Source: Spirometra erinaceieuropaei (Eukaryota; Platyhelminthes; Cestoda; Diphyllobothriidea; Diphyllobothriidae). Taken from it: a stretch of 64,000 nucleotides of DNA. The stretch covers positions 3,144,159 to 3,208,158 of the forward strand of contig CACRXP010000001.1 in assembly GCA_902702965.1 (NCBI GenBank). The letters are read 5' to 3'. The notes below the pieces were generated by a model. That model had not been told where the DNA came from, searched no databases, and was given only the letters and a program-made list of their open reading frames with translations. Within the stretch, counting starts at the first letter, position 1. Each line of letters opens with the position of its first letter. Shown one piece after another: positions 39,861 through 50,472 of this stretch. A program made the position numbers and the translations under genes.

Positions 39861-40853
39861 TACAGTAGGTGTGTTAAATCCTGAAATGTTGGCCGGAATT
39901 CTGAAAGGGTTTTTGTTTCAAAAAGGTTACTTGAGTAAGTTTTCAAAAGTAATCATCATACAGCATAATTCTATCATAATTCAGGTACCTCAGGATGCCG
40001 GCTTTCGAAAGAACATCTTTCCGGCCGCATGTAGAACTACGCTCTGTAAAAAAGGACTACTTAAGTAGCATAAATTTTTCTCGTTTATTTTCGATGCCAT
40101 TTAAAATTCAATTATATCTCATGGAAAGCATGCATAAAAGTATTCATTCTTTTGCTCATTTGGTAGAATGATACGTCTTCTTTCAATTTTATACTCAAAG
40201 GAATGGTATAATTCGGCTTTGAAAAGTTTCAAATTGTGAGATTTCTTAATACCGTTTAATGGCTGTTCATAAAACTCTCGTCTGCGCATTTATTAATGTT
40301 GCTTGTGAAGTTTACAATATGGCTCAAATCTACTACTAAATTTTATGACCCCATATGGTTTCCTCATATAAGCGTAAAGAAATGTATGGTTTGCCATACG
40401 CAGAAAGTATACGGTTTGTAGTTTGGAAACCCTGAATGCAAGTGTAACGACAGGTAGGGTTTAAATTATTCGGGATTCTGAAAAGTTTTGTGAAACCGAA
40501 GTATACCTTCCCTTCGAGTATAAATTTAAAAGAAGACGTAATTTTCTACCAATTGAGATAGAGAATGAATATTTTCATGTTTGGTTTCCATGAAATATAA
40601 TTGGATTTTTAAGGACATCTAAGATCAACGAGAAAAATTCATGCTACTTAAGTGGTCATTTTTAGCAGTGCGTGGTTTTTCATGCGGCCGAGAAGATGTT
40701 CGTTCAAAAGCCGGCATCCTGAGGTATCTGAATTATTATAGAATTATGCTGCATCATACTTACCTTTAAACCCCCTGCTTAAGTAATCCTTTCGAAAGGA
40801 AAACGCATTTCAGCATTCCGATCAACGTTTCATGAGTTAGCACACCTACTTTA
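39861..40853. mobile_element. Foldback/MITE-like element, copy 5 (first subfamily)
   Basis: The left end TACAGTAGGTGTG and right end CACACCTACTTTA are inverted complements except for one base near the tip. Arms contain GGACTACTTAAGTAGCAT and the matching ATGCTACTTAAGTGGTC block on the right. It is 993 bp, the same architecture as copy 1, and non-coding. Confidence 0.9.
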
Positions 40854-43270
40854 AGTCTAACGCCTCATCCACTTCTGACACCCAGTCTACCTTCTCCCTT
40901 CTGGCGTTGCGAATGCTCATCAATGACTAACAAAAAGGACAGATGGGGGCAGCCATTACGATACAACTGTAGTTTATGGGTCTTATAATGGAGAAATCAA
41001 CAACAGGGTGCTTAGTCTGAGAGCTCTGGTCAACACGACCGGAAACCTCAATGACAACGTTAACTATGCGATGGAGGGGAAGTCCGGTAGTGTATAACGG
41101 TTGCACAGACAATAAGTAAATGTGTGGTGGATGGTTATCGACCTCTTTATCATGTTACCTCTCGGAGAATTATTTCGATGTGATTTTTGAATGTCATCGA
41201 CATAAGCTGATGGTTACGCAGCACTATCTTAGTCAGGTTTAAACTTTCGGCTCTTTTCGACCAGAGAATGAGGAATAATCAGCGCAAAATGACAAATATG
41301 AGTCAGAGATCGTCAATTCACTTCCCTTCGTCATTAGACCTTGCCCGGTCAACGATACTTACACTGCGAATAGTTACATTGGTATGCAGATACATTACGC
41401 AGTAGCCAACAGCATAAACCATTTTGTACATCCCCCAACTCTCTATTGAGATTTCACTTATTCAAAAAAGACAACGATAGAATAAGCATTACAAACCTCA
41501 TGAATGGCGGCTCAGTTGCGGAGGGTGAATGCTTGATAATATTCCAGAGCTCAATCGCATATGCTGTATTTCTAGTGCTTTACATACATACACACATACA
41601 TACAGGACAGTTCGACCGCCATTACCGACGGTGTCCACCGCGTAGAAGAGACGGTGATTTGCGCCTCCATTAACTTATAATGGTAGTGGACCTGCACAGC
41701 ATCTACCGCATTCCTCCCTCCTCCCCCCACCTGGACCCGGTGTCAAGACGGAGCCAAGAAGACCAGAGGCGGGCGAGGGCGCAGATAAGTGGCACGGTCG
41801 AACACGCACCTTGGCGCTCTACTCCAAACCCCGGAGTACGCACAGCAAATGACCAGGGTTTTGGCCAACAACAACAATGGGGGTGTCAGGGGTCGCAGTG
41901 TGCGCGGCGCCCTCCGGCAACCGTGTCTACCACCGCAACCTGAAATGTTGACATCTGTTATGATGCGCAAATCCGATAACGCCTGCCGGAATCCGATATG
42001 GGCTCCGTGTTGGTCCAGCGCAACTACCACATGCCTTGTTTGGGGGCAAGACATACCTGTGTACATCCATGCATATATACATTCACACATATATGTTGCT
42101 AGAGTACGGTCAGGATTAGGAATTTTCGGCACAATGACCCCGAGCACCTATCGTTCAGGCCCTTGGGTTTAATGCGTGCAGTTTGCAACTTTGAGAGGAT
42201 GTGGTCAAAACATTGTCCTTTGTTGTGTATTAGAATATTTCTAACATTGTCTGACGCGTTTCTGATAGTATAAGTGTACTTCGGCACATCCCGTTGTCGT
42301 TAAAGAAATACCGTTGCCTGGCCTGACAGCTTCCGAACTGTAAGCAAGCTGGCTCAGTAGTTCGGGTGTGCAATAGCTGAGGTGTGTTAATAAAGCGGAT
42401 TAAGCAGCACGGGGATCTCGCCCAACTAACACGTTAACAGTAAGCTGGTTCCTCATAGTCTGTCTTCGAATATCCGACATTCCAAAACTTACGGTCTGGA
42501 CCCCAACTTTCCGAAGGGTTGTCCCTTTTGGGTCGTATTATGCAGTAAATATCGACTGTTACATATTACTTATGTTACTCTGGTTTCCACGGAAAATGAG
42601 GAGTGAGGGACGGTTCACGGCAAGTGGTGGACTATTGTGATCCAAGAGATGATGGAATCTCAATCAGTTTCCAGATAGTTAAAGGTCACATGTGATCGCA
42701 GGGCTCTGTAGCGTACGACCAGATCTACGTATCTGTCGATGGTACCGCTCCCGAAGTGTCAGGCTTCTGGAAGGTGTCTTGCTTGTTTTATATTGGTCAT
42801 CGCGATCATTTCACCTAAATTTCCAAGGAAGCGGTGGCAATCTCTAAGAGACATGAGGAAATGTCGGTGGACGACATCTTTGTGTTCATTAGTGCTCGTT
42901 CCAATGCTTTGCCTTAAATAAGCAACGTACATGTTACAGTAACTGACACAAAGGATACATGACGGGTCCTTAATTCACTGTAGTACTGTGTGCAAATGGA
43001 ATGCCGGCTCGTAGACAATGCGGACACAAACGCGGTTAACGGTCGTGCGATCGCTTCGGAAGTTTTTTTATACAAGGTAACGGGTTGCTGTCACTAACTA
43101 AACAAATAAAGAGTGTTCTTCGATTTTGCCGGAGATCTTCCTCTTGTATGATTGTCTCTGTTCGAAAGGCAGACTACGTCAACTCTTCATAATGTACGTA
43201 TTCAAGCATGCGTCTACAATGTTACTTATTTTAATTCTTTTTGTTTTTCCTTGCACCTCCCCCCCCCCAG

Positions 43271-43396
43271 TGGCCCCCAAAACCCCAAGTATTCGGGTGG
43301 AGTCGAAGAGAGATAACTTGGTCGAGGGCGACATACTGAAGCTCAAGTGTGAAGCGGAGGATGGCGAACCGGACGGAACTCTGACCTGGCTCAAAG
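43271..43396 (+). CDS. Nephrin-like gene, exon E (first part of an Ig domain)
   Basis: This 126-nt exon is phase 1 at both ends. The acceptor follows a C-run (CCCCCCAG) and the donor is GTACTT, a weaker site. The junction with exon D gives LLKPY-VAPKTPSIRV, a typical Ig linker. It then reads RDNLVEGDILKLKCEAEDGE (B-strand Cys) and GTLTWLK (C-strand Trp). The sequence matches the canonical E-G-x-x-L-x-L-x-C-x-A pattern very well. The rest of the domain is supplied by the 91-nt exon at 47196 and by exon F. Confidence 0.92.
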
Positions 43397-44966
43397 GTAC
43401 TTCCACTTGCCATTTTATTTACAGGGATACCTACTAATTGGAGACATTTAGAGTCCTCGAAATGTCTGCCTCTTCCTGGTGCTATAAAAGGCGAAGTTTA
43501 ATGGGCTCACTGACGAACAGAGTCCCTGCAATTACACCCGTAAAGTTAAGGGTTGGGAAAGAAGCCACCGGATCTGTACATCTATACCGTAGCTGAGATT
43601 ATGGCGGGATCGAGCTTCAGTTGACCTGGATCCCAGCTAAATTTCTCTAGCCTAAAGAGAAATTGGCAACAGGTCCATTGTATGACAAAGTATTGGTGTC
43701 TGACGAAGAAACCTCCATGCGTTGTTGGCTACGTAATAGTAAAATTAGCACTCTGTGGTTTACATATCTCTATTAGAACTACGTTAGATTTCAGAGATGG
43801 TGTTTTCTTTGCAAAACCACAACAGACTGCTTAAGTAATGCAAACCACCTCCAAATTGAACCGAAAATTGTATAAGGAACTCTGTTTATCTAAAAAAGTT
43901 CTCCGTTTAAATGCACCGAAGTCACAACTACTCCTTCTACAGTAATATTTACCCCCAAATGAAAGTAGGAATTTATAGTTTGCGCAAAGGGCTAAGATAG
44001 CCTAGGTATTCGTGAACTTCCGCTGCACCGCCCTTGGGAGACTCTATTGTCACGCCGCATTAAAAACAGTGGCTTCTCATGTGAAGTGGTAGTACTTGCA
44101 AATTAAAAATTCAGGCCAGTCATGCACTTTTCGATCATCACGAGAGATATGTTAACCCTGTAAGGGTTCCTATCAATGAACCAATCAGTTATTTCGATAA
44201 ACCTGCTCTCGGCTGAAAGTGCATGTTTGTCCGGTCAAGCGATGAACCGGATTGGCTTCAAGCGATCACTTTCCCTCGCGATGTTATCGTTCAGCGTAAT
44301 TTTATGCGCAAGCAGGCAGGCGAAGGACGGTGAGTGAGTTGTTGTCAGGGCTAGTGGACCGTGTAATCCTCGGCTAGGACAGTGTCAAGCCTCTCTTTTT
44401 GATAGAAAACCTCTTGCAGGCATAATAAGCAAACCGTTTTTGTTGCTTCTGCATAATTAGCCAGCGATTAGCGTACCGATTAGGAAACATTTCCGACCGC
44501 CAGGATACTGGAATTTGCTTGGGTTTTCCTCGTGCCTGGCCAAACTGGCAAGAGGTCTTGTGGTTCCTGTAATGACCCGACAAGTAGGTGGAACAGAAAG
44601 AGAACCGGTCCGGAAAACAAGCACTTTCCTGACAGCCCGTGAACACAAGGGGTTACAACTCGTCAGAAATACGCCTTATTTATATTGACGCCTGTGCGTT
44701 CTGGAACATGCTGGCCAATGGTGTGCCAGGCGTTGGGGGCGTTTTAGAACCTTCCTGCCTATGGCGTGCCGGTCGCGGATTGGCCATCGTGTGCGCCAGA
44801 GTGCGACCGGCCATTGATTGGGCCGCACGCGTGAGCAAAGCCATCACGCGTGCTCAATACTGCAGTGCACGCTGATTGGCCGTCCGAGCTAACGTGCCGC
44901 GGCCAGCTTGACCTGCTGCACGGCACGTGGTTGCGTCGTCGCTTCGCCATAGGCCGTTTCTCTGCA

Positions 44967-46860
44967 CTATTTCCGCTCTCCGTTACATCTCCCGCTCCTG
45001 AAAATTGACCTCATACCTCTTCTTTGTATTCTCCTTGAACTTTTCTGGATCGTGGGTGGGGACACTTCGAGCTCCTCGCCGTGAGTTGGAATCGCAAACG
45101 TCTCACAAAGTGGATATAGCATCAGCTTGGAGTCCCGGACCCCTCGATATCTTAGCTGGTTGGCACGCCTCTTAGCTATGTCCGCTAGGGCTTTAACCTC
45201 AAAAACTACGCCTTGGGCCTTTCGAATCACACCCTCCATTTATGGGTCTTCACCAGGTCTGTAGTTCTTTACGTACAACGTTCCTCCCTCCTCAAAATAT
45301 CGTTTTTGAGGCTGTGATACCCGTCTTTCTAGTTTCAGAAATTGAAATTTCAGATCGGGTTGTCGACCCAGAAAACTCACTATTGATGTTTGACCAGTCA
45401 TGTAGGCTCTGTGGGTAGTACGGGGGGCTAGAAGAAATATATTCAGATGTGATGGAGTAACCCCTTTATTCCACATCTTCTTCATCGCCCTTTTGAAGGC
45501 GTCGACAAACCGTTCAGCTTGGCTATCCGCCTTGGGGTAAAAAGGTGGTGATGTCGCATGGGGAATTCCCCATCTCCGATAAAGCTGTTGGAACAGAGAG
45601 GACGCAAACTGCGTTTCATTTTCGGTTACAATTTCGGTGGGAATACGTAACGCGTCCAACTTCCTAATCGCCGTCTCCGCAGTTGGTGCCGTGACTTCTA
45701 GGATTTCTAACCATTTCACCCAAGCGTCGACTGCCACTAAGAACATTTTGTTGTAGAAGGGCCCAACATAATTTAGATGCATCCCGTTCCACGGTCTCAT
45801 GACTTCTGGCCATGGTACAGGCTACATTTTTGGTGGATTCTTCCCGAAACGGCCGCACGATCCACAAATTTTGACAAAAGCTTCCACCTCAACGTCGATA
45901 TCGGGTCAATAGACATATTTGCGTCCCAATTGTTTCACGCGGTTCATGCCTTAGTTTCCAGAGTATAAAATCTGCTGGCGTTTATTTGACAGGGACTAGG
46001 AGTCTACCGTTGTACATGATGCATCCCTCCACAATGTGCAGCCGGTTCTTGCCGGGCGGACTCTGTCCTCCTTTGGGCAGCCACGCAAAGGAAAGTCCCT
46101 TTGCTGCACTTTAATTTCCTCAGAAATTAACTGCGAACATAGAGCAGATCAGTATATTCTAGTCTATAGGCAGAGACCGAAATTCGACACACGAATATTT
46201 GGGCGGAAACCCATCAGACACGGCGGGATGACAGCGTAATATTTTTTTACCTGTCAACAGGCAGCTAGTAGCGTATTTTTGGGTTACAGGATGTTGTTCT
46301 AGTAGTGCAGGGGCTTTTAGCGAGTACGTCTGCCTCTAGAATGGTATCCTGTAAACCTAAAATGAAATCCTTTACCTGTCGTTATAGCGGATCTGTTGCA
46401 GTAGCTGTTCACATGTTCTCGTTTGAAATAGGAACCTATCGGACCACCGCTTCAAATTCCTCTTGGGCTACTACGACATCCGCGCGATCATCTGACCTTC
46501 TGGCTAGTCGAGACAAGGCATCAGGAGCTCAAAATCTCTGGGTGGGCACATATTGGACCGTAAGGTCATAGTTTAGAAGAGTCCTACCCCAGAGTTGCAT
46601 TGTCCTAGCTACGTTCTGGGGAACACCACGGTTAGTACCCAAAAGGAATTTTAACGGTTGGTGATCAGTGAGCAGTGCGGAAGGTCTGCCATAAATGAAC
46701 AGGTGGAATCTCTGCACGGCCGTGGCTCTGTTCTGCTTCCGCACGCTGTTGCAGTCTCCTCTTCTGACTGACTTGGGATTGTCCGACAACTATGACAACC
46801 AACTGTTTGCCTGGACAGACTTTACAGTTTACAATGAATTTTTCAAAATCTGCCAAAATA
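44967..46860 (-). mobile_element. Ty3/gypsy retrotransposon fragment: RNase H to integrase (relic)
   Basis: Read on the minus strand, the pieces follow the order of a gypsy pol. The RNase H region is at 46789-46529 (IYGRPSALLTDHQPLKFLLG, then LNYDLTVQYVPTQ). A degraded stretch holds the His/Cys zinc-binding region near 45830-45930. The integrase core is at 45800-45240 (LNYVGPF, FLVAVDAWVKWLE, HATSPPFYPKADSQAERFV). A basic C terminus (ANQLRYRG) lies at 45239-44967. Reverse transcriptase and gag were not seen, so it is truncated at its 5' side. Stops and frameshifts break the reading frame, including a stop inside the zinc-binding region. The second catalytic Asp, usually in a D-N-G motif, is replaced (ENETQF). 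It is therefore dead and antisense to the host gene. Confidence 0.85.
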
Positions 46861-47030
46861 CCTACGAATTACGTGAGCCTTGTAGTCATCTGGTGGATTC
46901 TAGGTGAATTACTTAGGAAATCCTACTTGGGCAGTCAACTGACTGTATCAGATTTGGTGGATTCCAGACGTTGCAGTAGGTTGGGCGGGTAAACTTGACT
47001 CAAATGTGATTAAACTCGAGTCGTCCGGCG

Positions 47031-47140
47031 GGGCCTCGTAGCTCAAGTGGTTAGAGCGTTGGCTGTACTAAAGCCTTCTCCTTACTGCGTGGGTTCGAAT
47101 CCCACCGAGGCGCCGGGTTTTTCACAATTGGGTCAATATG
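47031..47140 (+). mobile_element. tRNA-derived SINE, copy 1 (with intact A and B boxes)
   Basis: The tRNA-like head has an A box (TAGCTCAAGTGG) and a perfect B box (GGTTCGAATCC). D-arm GCTC/GAGC, T-arm GTGGG/CCCAC and a six-pair acceptor stem GCCTCG/CGAGGC can form. Position 1 of a seven-pair acceptor would be mismatched, and the anticodon arm and 13-nt variable region are irregular. A second, decayed copy at 59268 shares not only the head but also the tail after it (CACAATT.GGT), which a tRNA gene would not. I therefore call a SINE rather than a tRNA gene. It ends about 55 bp before exon E2. Confidence 0.65.
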
Positions 47141-47195
47141 AACTCTTCAAAATATCTATGACTTATAATTTAAAACAATATTCCCCCGGTTGCAG

Positions 47196-47286
47196 TCGAT
47201 AAGCCGTCGCGAAATTTGCTGATTCAAATGCGTTCTGCTGTTTATGCTAACTTCAAAGACTTCACAATGTCAGGTTCTTCTTACCT
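47196..47286 (+). CDS. Nephrin-like gene, exon E2 (91-nt exon completing an Ig domain)
   Basis: The acceptor is TTCCCCCGGTTGCAG and the donor is GTAAGA. The exon starts in phase 1, as exon E requires (G + TC = Val). It ends in phase 2, as exon F at 54846 requires (CT + G = Leu). It encodes DKPSRNLLIQMRSAVYANFK, then DFTMSGSSY. Spliced, the domain runs ...LTWLK-V-DKPSR... GSSY-L-CLATNPG..., giving the normal Cys, Trp, Tyr-x-Cys pattern with expected spacing. Without this exon the domain would lack strands C' to E. It is too short to be noticed as an open reading frame. The evidence is splice sites, both phases, and domain completion. It lacks direct transcript support. Confidence 0.85.
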
Positions 47287-49386
47287 GTAAGACGTGGAGA
47301 AGGAGGAGTAAGGAGGAATACTCTAAGGCCAATCAGGAGTAGCGTTTGACGTGTCGGCCTTGGTGCGTAAACCAGAAGACTTCACTAGCGGTCTTTTAAT
47401 GACGACGGATGGTTCCTCAGGAAGTAGAGACCAAACAGAGGCCTGAACAACCCTTCTTGGTGCATTTGCCAGGTTCTCACATCTCTGGTATTCCTACATA
47501 ATCTGGAACTGCACGACAAGCAAACCGTAATGGGCCATCCCGTGCTCCTCGCTATCCTGCCTTGCGAATACTCCCTGAATGTCATTTGAAAAGCAATTAT
47601 ATGGGCCACTTACCGATCGAAACTGATCATCTTATGAACTGGTTTCTTATTTTTGTTGTGGGATGTCTGGGTAGTTTATTCGTAGCGGCTACACGGCCAG
47701 GCCCTCAGATTTTATTGGACAGGATTCTCCGCTTATGCTGAAGGTCAAGATGTGAACAAGGTTTCGTCCGGGCTGAGAGAAAGAAGTTGCTATGGTTCAT
47801 TAACTGAGCAAAGCAAATTCGATTTCCTTTAATGTCACTAATGAGAACACTGGGACGAAAATACAGCGTTTGGGGGGGGGGAACTAACGCCCACCCTCTC
47901 CCCCTCTACTCTTTGTCAGGGAGTGAGAGGGTTCCATGTAATCTTCAGCAAAACCAACTGCCTCCCCGGTATAGCAGCCTTTGTTGTCCCTAAATGCACA
48001 TGCCAAATGTAACTCTGAGAGAGCATGTATTCTCACATTCTTTGTCTGTACTAGCCAAAACTCCGAGGATGTTTTGCGTATTCCCTGCATTAACAGATCA
48101 GTTCGGGCTGTTTTAAGTAGCATCTGGTAAGCTCTCCTGAAGTGAACATATAAGTTTTCCTTGATAAGAGTAGGAAAGGCGCTTAGTTGTCTAACTTTTT
48201 GGACTATCATTCGGTACCAGCCTAAGAAGCGACCGTAGATAAGGACGATGGAAGTGTGAGTAATGCCAGGGGCCGAGACCGCAGAAATTAACAGCTGGGG
48301 TGTGGGTGAACGGGCAGTCATCGTACCAGTTATGATCACCGACTATGAGGGCGGAAGCTGCTAAATGTGACAGCTATGCAGCGGCATGGCGACTGTATCC
48401 CCTGGATACTGACCCCTTGGCCGTCTAGCACCCTTATCTGTGGATGTCTCTGATAATGACTTCAAGCATTAGTTCGAAACGACAGCGATCGCATCCTTTT
48501 CTTCTACTTAGCTATCACTATTGTTACTCAGAGACCTGTAAGCAAAGATCAAGCCTTCATGGAGAAAACTCTCTTCGTACTTTAATTGGCAATTACGGGG
48601 AGTCAAGTGAGAGGTGTTAAACAGAGTCCAAAAATGACTTTATTGAGTTGAGTAGACAATTCTGCTTGCCAGTGATCGGATGAAGTGTAAGGTTAAATTT
48701 ATGAATTCCAGTGTCGGACAGTTCTGACATTTCTCTTCAAACAGATCTTGGGCTCTTGAAATCTTGGTCTGTCAAATGTCCATCGCTAATTTTGGTTTCG
48801 TTGCAACAAGCTTAAACCAGCCTTTCTTGTCAACTCTAGTTAAAAAAGAGATTTGCAAGCGTAAGATTCTTAAAGTTGGCATTTGCGGCTTGAAACCAGT
48901 CAACGAAAAATACGCAATGTATTTTGATTTGGCCTCAGAAAATGGTTATTAATAGCGCAGTGAACCATTCCAATACCCCAACCGAGGATTTCCCTTGGTC
49001 TTAAGTTGCTTAATTTTAGATAGACTTTGTTGAGTTTTCGTTTCTGCATCTCAGTTTTTATTTGTTTTCGAGCCCGCCATGACACTTATTTAAGTGGTAG
49101 TGGTTAGCTTAACTCACATACAACAATTAGTAAGTTCGGAAAAATACTCTCCCACTTACGAGCCCTCCTCAAATTATAACGTTTCCTGCCAAACATTTGG
49201 ATAATGCTTAGTAGATGGATCCGATGTTTGTGCATTAGCAAATAAAAGTAACAAATTTCAGCGTAAATAAGGTTTCAGAACATTTTAATTGAGTAGGCGA
49301 CACAATACAAACCTTGAGATCTGTCCAGGTTAAGGTGGCTGTCAGCATCAGCCAACAGTGTGACGACAAACAGACGACTAACATTC

Positions 49387-50472
49387 AAAGTTGGAATTGC
49401 TCCCGAGATCGGCAAAATGTATTCTTTTTGCTACTTTACGAACGTCCAGGGGATGCAAATGATAGATTTTGAGCTAGCGAAGATGTCAGCGTTGCATGCA
49501 GTGGGTCTTAGCAATAAAGAAATTAACCAGTGCCTAAAACGATTGAAAACCGTGAGGAGGTACATTGCTGTTCGTGTGAGAACAAACAAACCGGAAGAAG
49601 AAGAAAAAAAGGGAGGGAGTAGGAAGCATCGACCTCAGCCGAAGAAAACAATAATACGGCAGTTATTTGTAAAAAACAGCAATGGACACATCCATCAAGT
49701 GAGGCACGACGCTGAAGGCTCCTATAACTTCACTTCACTTGATTGTGAAGAGTTCATCACTATTTGCTTATCAGACGCTTTGACGAATATCACCATCGGC
49801 AAAGTACCAACAGAAGGCCACAAATACGCTAAGCCGTAGAATGCGTCACCTGACAGATCAGTGGCACAAGATGGTCTCTCCGACGTAGAAAAATTCATCT
49901 TTGACGATCCCGACATTTAGGACTGTTACTAGCATTACTTCGTAAAGCGCCTGGTACCCGTAATGATAATTTTAATACGACAGTGTAGCGATCGAGTAGT
50001 TTTATTTTACAGGAAAAACACACTACTCAGTCCTACATTCGGAAAACATCTGCTCAACTACTGCCCTCTGTGAATAAATGCATCGGTGAACGTGTGATTT
50101 TTCAGAAGAACAATTGTGGCATGCATGCGGCCCAGAGAATGAAGGAGCACTCAATAAGTAACCATCTTTGAGCTAGATCTTAACTCAAATTGAACTCAAT
50201 AGAACGGTTATTCAGGTGAATATATTGCAAAAATCAAACTTGCCAATCGAAGGATTATGAAACGAGGATTTTTCAGCAAACATGAGATGCCTTTGATGAA
50301 ACAAAAGTCTGAAGTTTGGTTGATAACGTGGATAGACGTTGTGCCGAACTTCCACACTAAAATGAAAATCACATACCCGCCTAATTTCAGTCAGTTACAC
50401 CTCGATGCGTATGGCCTAATGGTTGTAGATCAGCTATCTTTTGCCCGTTTCGATTACTTGCTAGCACATTAA
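49387..50472 (+). mobile_element. Tc1/mariner-like transposase relic
   Basis: The front piece (to 49839) has MSALHAVGLSNKEINQCLKR followed by LKTVRRYIAVR, resembling the N-terminal helix-turn-helix of Tc1/mariner transposases, then a basic linker with Lys-Lys-Gly-Gly. In a later frame (about 50071-50169) comes VIFQKNNCGMHAAQRMKEHS. This aligns with the mariner core motif F-Q-Q-D-N-A-P-x-H-T-A, with the catalytic Asp as Asn. A short LDLNSN echo of the S-P-D-L-N-P motif follows. The 50257-50472 frame (WLITWIDVVPNF) may be the C terminus. Several frameshifts and stops separate the parts. Terminal inverted repeats were not identified. The family is assigned from motif order. Confidence 0.55.

Larger units (their letters stand above)
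43397..47195 (+). other. Intron E-E2
   Basis: About 3.8 kb. It is dominated by the antisense Ty3/gypsy fragment (44967-46860) and ends with a tRNA-derived SINE (47031-47140). The stretch 43440-44640 shows no recognisable feature. The acceptor is TTCCCCCGGTTGCAG, ending 47195. Confidence 0.75.

Noticed and set aside
47031..47114. Functional class II tRNA gene
   Set aside because: First acceptor pair mismatched, irregular anticodon arm, and a second copy shares the downstream tail, so a SINE is more likely.
47884..48339. 151-codon minus-strand open frame
   Set aside because: No recognisable motif and no supporting signals.
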